Part shown: one piece after another, positions 53,074-63,930 of the stretch
How the letters are laid out: each line of letters opens with the position of its first letter
Position numbering within the stretch: the first letter of the stretch is position 1
NCBI GenBank assembly: GCA_003640385.1
Contig: RCAB01000280.1
Coordinates: 19,613 to 83,612, forward strand
Reading direction: 5' to 3'
Source of the DNA: Setaria digitata
Taxonomy: Eukaryota > Nematoda > Chromadorea > Rhabditida > Setariidae
Length of the DNA: 64,000 nucleotides
Made by a program: the position numbers and the translations under genes
Notes under the pieces: generated by a model
Database searches by the model: none
The model's input: the letters and a program-made list of their open reading frames with translations, nothing else
What the model was told of the DNA's origin: nothing

Positions 53074-54696
53074 ATGCGACGTTTCGGACTGGAACCAATT
53101 TGGACATCGGAAGATACAAGAAATGCTATTCTGGCCAGTTTGATACCTGGCACTACTGCTTTTACGGCATTTGCTGTCTTTGCAAATGATCGCAGCGTTA
53201 TTGATTGGTGGACAGTGAGTTTCTTTGTTGTTTTTTTATTTATTCAGGAAATCAGAAAATTTGTCACTTCTGTTAATCGTTTGATTCTGACTTTATGAGT
53301 TCTAGTATTTATATTGTTCAGCTTCTACGGAATTTGCATATTCTCAGCTTTACCTGATACAGATATTGTTGTAATCAGTTGATCTCTGCAGTTAAACATT
53401 TTACAGCTAAGTAACTTCGCTCATGTTTTAGCCTTAAAGTATTTTTTAGCATGCAAAGAAGCCAGATTGGGCTCCAAAAGATCCAGTGGTATATTCTGTA
53501 CTTGATATTGCGACGTTAAGTCCTTTGGGATATGCATCTTACCTTGTTTACAAGAACGGAGGAGGTGAGTATGCAGCATATTTTTATTCATAGTAAGAGG
53601 AAAAGTTATTGTATCATGCAGGTTAGAGGAGTTTTCTATCCTTATTTCTAGTTTGTATAGATTATTAGCAGTATTAGTATGAGTTGATTTTGCTAATTGT
53701 GGTATCACTTCTGGATTGCTAATACTGCGTAATGTTTAGATATTGAATTTTCTCAATCCCACGTCGAGTTTCTATTCCTAAAATCGTGCTTCCTCGTCTA
53801 ATTCTCAGAATAAAACTTATATGAGTAAAACTTAGGAAATGAACTAATATGTACGATTACTTATTTCGAAGACTAGTTTTTTTTTCTTCTTTCCTCAAGT
53901 TTCTCACATCATATAGTAAAACATTTCAAATGATCAAAACGAATTAAAAGGCAAAGAATAAGCATAGAATTTCTAGAAGTGATCCGCAAATACAATTGAA
54001 ACTCTGCAACCTCTAGAAAGGTTGTATTTTATATTTTTATAGGTTTACAGTACAGTGACACGAAGTTCGCCCTTGGATTATATGGATTAAACATGGTTTT
54101 TGCTCTTACAACAATTCCTTTAATCAAAAAGAAAAGCTTTGCTTACGTAAGCGGCATTTTTATTTGCAGTATTTTTTCTCAAATCTCATAGAAGTTGAGT
54201 GATATTTTTTAGATGAAGTGGATATAATAGTTATTTTTCTATTTACTTGGCTAAATTTATTCGCTTATTTAGTTGTTTCGGAACACCGTCCTTCTGAATG
54301 CAACAGCAATTGGTGCAGCCCTAGCCTTCTACAAGGTTCGACTAAATTTCTTTTGTTAAATTTGTTCTGTTAAGATATTATTACTCTTTGAACGATGAAA
54401 CAAAATTAGCTAGCTGAACAAATTAGCTAGCTGGTTAGCCGGACTTTCTAAACTATAACTATCTAACTCCCATTGTTTTCATTAAATTGTGTAAGTTGTT
54501 AACTTTAGGAAAAAGAAACCCAAATTTTAGATATCAACTCTGCATTATCGAAAATATTGTTTACCTTTTTGTTTTTTAATCGCAATTTCAGATTGATAGA
54601 ACCGCTGGTCAACTCCTGCTTCCGTACGCTATCTGGACTGGATTTTATGCTCTTCTTACTTATTCGATGAGCAAGGAAAATGCATCGAAACATTAA
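53074..54696 (+). CDS. TspO/MBR family protein, tandem copy D, 175 aa
   Basis: Exons 53074-53214, 53450-53564, 54043-54146, 54273-54335, 54592-54696 (TAA). Here the start lies inside the exon that is second in copies B and C; the TGA in frame just upstream and an acceptor-like AAG near 53052 argue that this exon carries the 5' UTR. Family marks: WTSEDTRNAILASLIPG in helix 1, DWW, KKPDWAP (residues 50-56), SPLGYASYLVYKNGGG, FALGLYGLN at helix 3 (the Leu-Asn of the family LN-W-WP motif is kept only here), and LLLPYAIWTGFYALLTY in helix 5, followed by CRAC-like LTYSMSK. Exon sizes 115, 104 and 63 match copies A and B. Role inferred from the family: mitochondrial membrane binding of porphyrin or sterol. 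Confidence 0.88.
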
Positions 54697-56017
54697 GTTT
54701 GTTTAAGACTAGGTAGGGATATTTCAGTATTTTTCAAAAGGAGGTTAGGAAGGTGACATGCCTGTCATTTTTGATCTTCGTATATTATTTTGTTGGTTTA
54801 TACTGAAAGAGGTTGTTCTTGACAAATTTCGGGAAAGACTTCGAATCTTCTTTTGTTTTTTGCTTATTGGTTCTTTATCACTTTCATCTTCTGGATGATG
54901 ATATGACTGTACAAAGGTATCCTGTTCTTCCAGTAGGCATCATGTCATACCATTTATAGTACTGTTCTGAGCTCCTCACTTCTCATAAGCTACTATTAGT
55001 GAAATGGTTACCCTGCATAATCTTTTTCAGTGACTTGATTAGAATAATTCAAAACATCTCATTTTATATATTGACATATTATCTGTTTTTTATCAAAAGA
55101 GAAAGTTAAATTTCAGATTCAGCTTGGTTTTGTATATCGAAATGTCGAAGATAGTGTGAACTCGAGTGTATTGGTTTTCTTAATATTTTTATTACTCTTG
55201 TAAAGTCACACATATTGTAGAATAATTACCGCGGGATAATTATATGAAATAATTGTTCCAATTAATTCATGCTTTGGGAAACTTGCAAATGACACAGTGG
55301 TCATACATCCGTCATATTAACATCTATCATTTTAATCTGATTCCCTTTGTTGTTTATTTACTATTTTCATATTGTCATTCATGATGTTTTGGCAATGCTT
55401 TAGATACTCTGTCAGCTAATTAGAAATTGATAGAATGACCATGTAGGTCTGATAAGTTTCTGATAAGTTCATATATTAAGTACTTTAATGTGGTGATGAT
55501 TAATAAACTCTGTAATGATGATTTCTTTTCCTAAGAAAATGAATGGTATGATGTATACCAGTTGTTTTTCGCTGCCTATATTTCCCTTTTTTGTTTTCAT
55601 GGACAATTTTGTTCTTTAAATACGGTTTAAAGTCAAATCCCAACTAAATTGCGGTTCATGAAACTATAAAAGTTGGACTTCCTGTTTTCCTGACGACGAC
55701 TTAACAATATATCTTCTTAAAGAATTTTTTTGTGTGCATTAGGACCATTTGCATTAAAACAGATCAAACTTTAGGATTCTAAGACAAAAGTTGATCCTAA
55801 AAACATTGCACCGGGAGTACCCGCGGTGGAAGCCGCTAGTTTTTGTTTTTCTGGAACGTCCAGGTGGCGTTTTGAATTTTTTTTTCCGGCTGGTAACCAA
55901 ATAAGAGTTGTTGGTTTATGCTCAATTGATGGTAGATCTGGAGAAGGTATAAAAAATTATTTTCTTTGCAGAAATTAACCCAAAACCAGAGTTGTTTCTT
56001 GCGTGCACTGCTGGCTT
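54697..56017. other. Intergenic region and SMN upstream sequence
   Basis: Mostly AT-rich. Between 55775 and 55971 lies a more G+C-rich block with an acceptor, a long open frame and a donor, treated as a finding (possible 5' exon of SMN or a repeat relic). No other gene. Confidence 0.5.
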
Positions 56018-56020
56018 CAG
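56018..56020 (+). other. Splice acceptor one base before the SMN ATG (possible SL trans-splice site)
   Basis: CTGGCTTCAG is followed by A and then ATG at 56022. A spliced leader joined here would leave a one-base native 5' UTR, common in nematodes. Confidence 0.5.
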
Positions 56021-56021
56021 A

Positions 56022-59000
56022 ATGGGATTTGATAGTCCGAATAAAGGAAGTATTGTTTATAGAAAGGTAAGCAAATTGTGTTTACGGGAGGAATGGTTCT
56101 GGATGCTGGAATTTGATTATCCATATACCAGTTATGCTTTTTAACATTTCGACAGATTTAAGATAACCAGGACAAATATGGTTAATTTCTTCAGTGAATA
56201 TGTTTTTTTTAGTATTTTATGTTTGTTCTAGGCAATTTTGTTCTCTACATGTAGGTTATCCAATAAAGTCTAGATTTTCATGGAATCGTTATTCCTGAAA
56301 AGTTCTGCAATTAGATTTGAAGACGTCACAACTTTTGTCAGAATCGTCCTTCCTTTTAGGCAGATCTTGAAGATGCAGAAAACGATGATGTTTGGGATGA
56401 TAGCGCCCTGATTAAAATGTATGATGAAATGATCAACAGAACTTATGTTAGTTTTCATTTTTTCTTTTCTTTGGAAGAGTTCGTGATTATCTTCATTTTT
56501 CTTCAAATTAATATTGTTTGTGTAGAAGTGTGATATATTTAATATTGTCTTCTTATGCATGTAGGTCGAACTAATAATAAAGATTCGTTATCAAATTTTG
56601 ACGTATAGCATGATTTGTACAGTAGCATTAAATCATGCTCGAATGTTTTATCTTCTAGAATTGCTTGAGAGAGGAGTAGTAAGGAATGAATTTCAGGATT
56701 CCCTTGGTGAACAGTGCACTTCAGCAATGAAAAAAAAAAAGCTCCACAAGTCTCCTAAAATAGAGGTTTATTTATTTCATTGGTATTATAGATAACACCT
56801 GTTATTAATATGATCCTTACGGCATGCATAACTGGAATCTTTGAGCGATTTAATTTAAATTGCTTTGTAAATATTGGTTTTATTTTTACATCAGGAATGT
56901 TATCAGTTAAAATTTTGCATTGAAATATGAGACATTTACAAACAAACGAAAGTTAATCGTTTTCATGTCCTTGTTAATTAATATTTAACGAGTTTTCATT
57001 ATATTTCTGTTTTTTTTCGGAGTTCAAAACAGTTCTAGAGAATGATTTGCATGCGATTTTTATCTGTGCAATCTGAGCACCAAATACAAGAGAAAAGAAA
57101 TTTTTTTTTTGTTTAGTGGCATGTAGGTGATCACTGTATGGCACCTTTTTATGATGACCAGCTGTGGTATCCAGCGGTTGTAAAAAAACTTGATTTGGAT
57201 GACGGCAAATGTGAAGTGCTTTATGATGTTTACGATGAACTAGCACTTGTTGATATTGCGGATCTAACAAAGTGAGTAACGTGTTTTTTTCTTTAAATTT
57301 CTGATTGAGGAGGAGAGATATTTTAAAGCCGTTTCTCCTAACCATTTTATGCCTCAAATGAACATTTTTGTATCAGTTTCGATTTCAGATGTCATCGCTG
57401 TCAGTAAATAAAGTAAAGTACTCTCACAAGATTTCACATCATTCCGAAAAATGCAGTTTTACTGTTACTGCCAAAACTTTTCACTTCACTTTGATTTTTA
57501 TAGGCAAAGGAATGATGATGAGTACGTGCAGTTTAATCGTGAATTCTTGAAGAGATCATATCTTTGTTTTCTTAATTTACACATATTATCATGTTGACAG
57601 ATGAGTAAGAAGCCAGAAAATTACTTTACGAAACATTTTTTTTTTCGGAAAATGATGCTAAAATCATGATTACGGCATGCCAAAATATTCTCCTTCAGCA
57701 AATAACCGGTTTTTCAATGGCTAATAGTGAATAGAAATTGTTCCATTGTAGTTTATTGTGAAGGGAAGTGTCGTTAGGAATGAAATTATGAGTTTTTATT
57801 CAAATTAGATGGCATCAAAACACGCATGTTGTTATGATGCTCTAGAAATTTTTTATTTCTAGTCATTAATTTTAAAGACGGCTTGGTTTTATTTGGAATT
57901 TAGGCAAAAGAAAAAGCTGAAAACTTAAAACTCGTAAAAATAATTTTCGAGGTGGAAGAGGAGAAATTTCTGTAAATAAATTATTTAACGTTTGTTAAAT
58001 AATATTTGTTCAGCAACTCACAATTATACACGGGCTGAAGAATGTGGCATGTTGTTATATATCTGGTGGTGTTATTGGTCGTTGAGACCGGTTTGTTTCA
58101 AACTGCAATAAGCGCTTTTCGTTTCATGAAAAGATTGCTGCTGCGCAAAGCTCTCTGTAAAATCTTCCGGTGATTATTATGATGGCTGGTTACTCCATAG
58201 TTTGTGCTTTGGATTAAATTAGCGTTTAAAATTAATGGAACTACAAATTATTGGTTTTTTTGATAATTTTAAATGGATTTTATATCAACTATCTCAGTAT
58301 TTCTTTCTGGTAATTATACATACATTTATTGCGAATTTTTGGGAAGGAAGTTTGGAATGTTTTTTCTTTTTTTTCTTTCTTTTTTTGAGGTTTTTTTTTT
58401 AAGTGGAATGAGTAGAAAGAAAAAAAGAGGAACGGATAAATGAGTAAGGTGTGGCTTGCATTTGCTTTTTTAATTTAAATGTGCTATGAATTTGCATATT
58501 GATCTTTCCAAACGAGTTTTATTTTGTCATCTTGCTTTATACATGAGGACATTTTTCAGTGGTTCTAAATCATGTACATTTCTGTCTTTTTATTGATTGT
58601 AGTGGGCCCAAGTATCAGTCTCTTTCCTCTCTCTCGTTACAAAATACAAGTCCGTCGAATATTTTCAACCCCTTCTATGCTCGCAGGAGGTTGCATGCGA
58701 GGTCAGCAGTGTCACATGCAGGACGCCGACATAGGCGATGTAGTTTGGCTGTACGTTTCGGGAATTTTGGTGATCGACGACGGCACCAGCAAAAACAATC
58801 GCAGCAATGTCTTCGTAAGCGTAACACCAAAAGGTATTGCCCAGATTGGACAAGGGTTATACAAGTGGAACGTGGAATCAAAAGGCGGAAAAAGAATCAG
58901 ACGTTACCTGTATTTCCGGACACTGATGCTTTCCAGAAGAACGTTACATTTGATTTGCCGCGAAATGTCTACCTGATGCGTTTACTGGACCATCTAAGAT

Positions 59001-60027
59001 ATCAGAAGTGAGCTTTTATGAGGTCCGTCTTGCACTGATATTATCTAGTGGTTATGGAGCCGGTACTTTAGCAGAATTACTTGAAAGGTTTTACGTGGAC
59101 GTATTAGCGATATCAAGCCAATTTGATGAGAAGTTTCGTTATTTTGAATGATTAGGCCAGTCTGTGCATCCGTAACAGAGAGTTGGTAACTCGTACTCCC
59201 TTCATTTAATACTGTCCTGTAATTGATGCCTACCGTACTCGACGAGCTTTCAAATAGTGATGCAGAATTTTTCTTCTTTGGCTCCAAAATAATAGGTACC
59301 GTGATCGAGACACTTGTAGATTTTTTTTACGTCTTGACTAGATATGTGGAAGCCTTCTTGGGAAATTATATTTTAAAATTACCTCTGGACGAAGACAGCA
59401 CTCATGTTTTTTCTTGGTTTTGACTCATCTGTCAACTTGAGAAGTTTGCTACGTTTTTTCACCTTTTTCACTTTTAATTTTTGTACTTTAACATTTTGAA
59501 TTGAGCAGACCAGTGGAGAATGACGAAGAAGGTACATCAGAAGGTAATACCACTCAAGAAACATTTGACATGGATGAGAAAGAGCTAGAGATAAATCAAA
59601 TGGAGATGGGAACCAAACTTCCAAGCTATATGCAGTCATCAAAGAATCAGCAACATACTTCCGTAAGTTCTCTTACAGCCTGCTGATATAAATTAAAATT
59701 GATAACTGCAACACACTTGAGATTTCCGGAACACTAGAGCTTATATGCTGCAGTGGAAGATTTATCCAGTTGACACGACGTGTGCTATGATTCGATTCAA
59801 AAGAGAAGAAAGAATCTTTTTTCCAGATTCCGTCCTTGATTCCACCTCCACCAGTAGCATTTTCAAGTTTGTCACCACCAGATGACGACGAAGCATTGGC
59901 GAGTATGCTAATGTCATGGTACATGACTGGTTATCATACTGGCTATTATCAGGTAAAAATTCTTGCTGTTGCTAGGCTTATGTTCTTGGTATTACTGTTG
60001 TTATGCTCATGTTCGCAGGAGCGCTAA
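56022..60027 (+). CDS. smn-1: Survival motor neuron protein (SMN), 214 aa
   Basis: Core subunit of the SMN complex, which loads Sm rings onto spliceosomal snRNAs. Exons 56022-56066, 56360-56446, 56697-56765, 57117-57271, 59509-59662, 59827-59952, 60019-60027 (TAA). Domains in order: N-terminal Gemin2-binding region with GSIVYRK and [15 protein letters not shown] (residues 9-39), a Lys-rich linker (KKKKLHK), a Tudor domain (68-118), an acidic linker, a short Pro-rich stretch (PPPP) and the C-terminal YG box [14 protein letters not shown] (about 199-212), which mediates oligomerisation. Compared with human SMN as I remember it, the Tudor aromatic cage keeps three Tyr, the Trp is Phe, and the cage Asn is replaced. 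The protein is shorter than human SMN (294 aa), mainly in the Pro-rich part. The 2.2-kb intron between the Tudor and linker exons holds a 405-bp block that could be a cassette exon. Exon 3 could start upstream at 56567, since that frame is open, but the TTTCAG acceptor was preferred. Confidence 0.92.
58603..59007 (+). other. Possible Arg-rich cassette exon or nested sequence in SMN intron 4
   Basis: A 405-bp block, clearly richer in G+C than the surrounding intron, between a GATTGTAG acceptor and a GTGAGC donor. Both edges fit SMN phase exactly: the Tudor exon ends AA|, this block starts with one base and ends AA|, and the next SMN exon starts A|CC. Inclusion would insert 135 residues, with [13 protein letters not shown] and KRRKKN clusters. 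A second + frame (58572-58976) and two minus-strand frames are also open, and codon use is not typical, so coding status is undecided. Confidence 0.3.
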
Positions 60028-61209
60028 ATTAGAATAATAAGCTTACTGTCGTTTCTTTCTCAAAATTAACTCAAGTATGTCAATCCCTATAGGTATTATC
60101 TTGATATGATAATAGATTCGCATCAGTCCGTTAATGTACTATGGAAAGGATGATTTATTCCGCTAAATCCATCGGTTTGAGGATCACTGATCAAATTAAA
60201 CGATATGTTACTGTGGCAGCTCTTGCTGTTCCACTGACAATAGGTTCCCAGTTCCGAATAGAATTTATGATAGAATTTTCAGGCTGTTCAAGATAAAAAG
60301 AAGGAAACGAGCAAAAGAATGCCACACTAAAGCTAATGATTGTTTTATGGAAATCAGTCTGCGCTTCCTTCCTCTTCCATTCAAAGCACCTACTTTCACG
60401 TTTACGAGCTTTAATAAACGAAATTTGGAGTTTGAATTCTTTTGCTTTCCACTATCCCTTTATTTACTGGATTTCATCTACATCTACATCGCTTATGTGT
60501 AATAGCGCATATGCACTTTTTTTTTTTTCACTTTTTTGAATGGAACTGGTTATTAACTCCTTTGTACAGCAATTATTATTCTGCTGTGCGTTTTGTTGAT
60601 TAAACATTCGTACGTCTTCTACTAAACCAAGCGAAACATATGGTTAGCTAGTCATAAGTTTGAGGACGGGACCGAAATTTCCACTATAAATGCAAAATTT
60701 ATAAAAAGTTGAACCAAAACCATCTGTTCTCTTCGTTGTAGGTTCCGGGAAGAAACTCATGCTTCGTTATATGGCACATATCACCCTCTGTTAATATGTA
60801 CACCCACCCATGAATGATGCCAATGGTTAACCGAAATAGTGAGAAAGTAGTAGAAAAGCCCTTTAAGTCTGTTCTGAGAATTCCCTTTTCAATCTTGCTT
60901 GTTGATTAATCATAAATTACATTTCCCATTCAAAGGAATAATTGAAATAGTACAGGATAAATACATGAAATGGATAGATGAATTGAGGATGGCGACACAA
61001 TCCCTAATTTCACTTAAACTGTGGTGTTAGCAAAGGATTACCTTCAAGAAAAAAGAAGGAAAATTTGTGCATGTTTGAAAATCAGTAATTAGAGTGGAAA
61101 ATGGCGGTAAAGTGATCAGCCCAGACAGAAGGCAAAAAAATGGCATAAAGTACGGAAAAGCGATGCTTTACAGCATGTAAGTTTTCTTCATTGTTGAAAA
61201 TGAGGAAAT
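60028..61209. other. SMN 3' UTR and intergenic sequence between convergent SMN and SERF genes
   Basis: A candidate SMN poly(A) signal AATAAA is at 60413-60418. A 51-codon frame (60141-60296) is noted as a finding. Otherwise no gene. Confidence 0.5.
60413..60418 (+). terminator. Candidate SMN poly(A) signal AATAAA
   Basis: AATAAA in AGCTTTAATAAACG, about 390 bp after the SMN stop codon. Confidence 0.4.
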
Positions 61210-62600
61210 TCATTTGAGCGGATCAAATACTTGGAGTTTTTTATTTTTTTCAGCGCGCGCAGCCGCTTCTTCCGCTGCTTTCTTTGCTGCAGCAGCTTCC
61301 TGCTTTTTGCGCATAATATCTGCATCCCGTTCCATTCTATTATCTAATTTCACGCCCTGAAACTGATTTCATTATACTGACCGGTTAATCAAACATTAAA
61401 AAAAAAAAAAGATTATTTATACCAAATTTGTCCGTTTATCTGAACATTGCCTCATGGACACCATTTTTAACTCTCCTATCACGAAATGCGCTTTGTTTGC
61501 TTATTTGTCAACATATTTATCGCAACGACAATGTTTCGATATTGGAGAAGTTTTATATTTGAAATGTTAACTGCTGCTAAATGGCTCATTTTTTACTGAA
61601 GTTTTAAGACACCCTTAACCTGTAACATATTCTGAGGAAAGCCTAATTTGCTTCAATCTGACGTAAAATTATACTGGGAAATTTAAACGATTCCACAATT
61701 TCAAATGTCGAAATCAAATTTTAATGAAATGCCTATCACTTCACAAGCATGTGTCTCTTCAGTTGAAATTTACAACTTCTAGCGATGCATGTTAATTATT
61801 TATAGCTCAAAGCATAAGCAGGGCCTCGGATATAGAAACTTATAAATCGGACGTGTACAGCATCCAGTAGTTGATAAAAAAGAAATATTCATCGTATTCA
61901 TATTGCGATAAAGTATCAGTAAGTTCTTTGCTCGACAAATACCAACCGTATCAATCGAGTTCAGTCATTGTAACATGCCCAGCGCATACAGCAATAAATT
62001 AAGGAAGAAATTTTGAGAAGAAATTTGGCTGTTGCAAAAGATTTTCTCTAATACAGAAAAAGACAAAACAACCAAAAATTCACTAACATCCTGATGTGGC
62101 TGTGATTTCTTCTGTTGTTGTTGCTTTTTCAAATTTCTTTCACGCGCCAATTCACGTTGATTACCTCCTGAAACTATACAACTTTCATTGAACATACCTA
62201 ACATCTACAGTGAGCATGTTTTTTTTTATTTTCATTTTTTGCAAAAATAACACTTGAAAAAGGTGAATATCATGAATAATGCAAACAAATTTTAAGTATA
62301 TTCAGCATACAGATGTTACAGAAAAACACATAATATATAGAATATATATATTATTTTATAGTTATATATATATATATACATATAAAACTTCGCATACATA
62401 TAACTTCAGATATGTAACGAACTTAATTAACTTAATTAATAAAAACCAAGTCTATATATTACCATATATTTATTTGTCCTCATTTGTTCATCTAAAAAGC
62501 AAGAAAAAAAACGACCAATATATACTTGATTCTGAGAGGAATTTTTACTGCAGAGAAAGAGAAGTTAATAAGAAAGTTTATGTGGAAACTTACGTGTCAT
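61210..62600 (-). CDS. moag-4: SERF family protein (MOAG-4 orthologue), 77 aa
   Basis: Three exons on the minus strand: 62594-62600, 62088-62167, 61210-61356 (TGA). The first coding exon is only 7 bp (ATG ACA C, then GTAAGT); the frame then gives MTRGNQRELARERNLKK, the invariant SERF start. A Gln/Lys-rich stretch follows, then RMERDADIMRKKQEAA, an Ala/Lys/Glu helix and the end VFDPLK, all as in C. elegans MOAG-4 (about 82 aa). SERF proteins are small, highly charged, mostly disordered factors that speed amyloid formation; MOAG-4 was found as a modifier of aggregation in C. elegans, and human SERF1 lies in the SMN locus region. Here the gene converges on SMN, with about 1.2 kb between the stop codons. 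Acceptors are TTTCAG at both junctions and the donors GTAAGT and GTTAGT. Confidence 0.9.
62340..62400. repeat. TA-rich simple repeat in SERF intron 1
   Basis: TATATATA runs mixed with ACATAT on both sides. Confidence 0.7.
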
Positions 62601-63902
62601 TTTTAAGGAAGTGCAATTAACTGAAGAGTATACGTATGTACAGGGAAAGAGACGACGATTCGATGAATCGGTGGCGATCAGCGACAACTCGATATTATCT
62701 GCTGTGCAAGCTGTCACCACCACTACCGACAATTCACTGCAACTACTGACTTACATACATGCATACAGGTATGTGCATGTTCGTACATATAAACATGTAC
62801 TCCTACATACCTACCTACACAGACATACATGCAGAAATGTTATATTCTATACAAAACATGCATTCCTACACACATATGTTTCCCATCCGACATACACATA
62901 CATATGCTTGTCGCTCACATACAAACATACATTCCATTCCCACACACAGCGACACACAAATCCAGAGAAAGACAGAGAAACAAATCCACAAAAAAGAAGC
63001 CAGCGGCATTTAACCAGTCGGCCAAACGAGTCACGATGAAATCTTGGTCTGTCGGGGGAGTGACAGTGATGCTGGTGGTGATGATTTGTGGATAATTAGG
63101 TGGGTGTGCAATTAGCAGTTCAAGTGATTAGGTTTGTGACTGTGACAGACTATCTCTGCTACGCAGGAACATACACCTACACTGTACATGTGACAAGTGC
63201 ATGTTAGGAACAGGTAAGGACAGGTAAAGCGAAGTACAGCTCAAAATTTATCTCTAACGGAAACAAATATCCCGTGGTTCCTCAACGCATTGAAATGTGT
63301 GTGGACAGTGATACGCTGCACCGACAGAACATATCTGCAACCGTGAAATGTGAGCAGCTAGTGTGCAACCGATTAGTGGCTAGGGAACGAGTTCAAATGA
63401 ACAGTAGAGGGTAATTTGTGTGAACTAGGAAGGAGTTTTTAAGACCTAGCAGCTGTTCTGGAAGGCAACAGTACGAAGAGAAGGGATCAGTCGGAATATG
63501 TTGTATTATGCGAAAATGATTTGGACAGGTCGAAATCGATTGGAACAAATGCAAGACTGTATGAAAGGGAGATGAGAAAGGAGCTAGATTAGTTCAAGTG
63601 AGAAAGTTTGATAGCAATTCATAGCCTATACAATCGCTGATTTACTTCTGCAAGCGATACTCGAATCATTTTAGACTGATTGCATACGGTAGATGAGTAC
63701 GGAATCATTCATGAAAAACAAGCAACGGATAGTTTACAAGGTGCTTCAGTAGCATGAAATGAAATTACAGAACACATAAATTTCTTACCTATCTTATAGG
63801 AATAGAATTTTGATTTGGTATGGATTCTTGTAAAAACCGGTTCATTTGACAGTGCTGCTTCCGCGGATTTTGGATCCGGATCATGTTTTTTGTCTGCAAC
63901 GG
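62601..63902. other. Flank upstream of SERF with ACATAC-rich low-complexity sequence
   Basis: About 62750-62960 is rich in CATACA/CACACA words, giving His/Tyr/Thr-rich open frames in two + frames; I do not believe these code. No other gene recognised. The SERF promoter should lie at the left edge. Confidence 0.5.
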
Positions 63903-63930
63903 ATGACTAGCGGGAAAAGTGACAATGAAG
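63903..63930 (+). CDS. Possible first exon of a gene running off the window
   Basis: ATGACTAGCGGGAAAAGTG opens MTSGKSDNE followed by G|GTATTT, a donor-like site, 70 bp before the window end. The frame is also open upstream to a TAA near 63827. Partial and unrecognised; it could be chance. Confidence 0.2.

Noticed and set aside
56567..56696. Upstream extension of SMN exon 3 (open frame after TGTAG)
   Set aside because: The TTTCAG acceptor at 56696 fits nematode consensus better and gives a Lys-rich linker like that of other SMN proteins; the extension is hydrophobic and unlike the family. It remains possible as an alternative acceptor.
62611..63095. Three overlapping + strand frames rich in His/Tyr/Thr
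   Set aside because: They come from CATACA/CACACA repeats; codon pattern and composition do not suggest a protein.
63036..63095. ATG followed by a signal-peptide-like hydrophobic run (MKSWSVGGVTVMLVV)
   Set aside because: It stops after 19 codons and has no convincing donor before the stop, so no gene can be supported.
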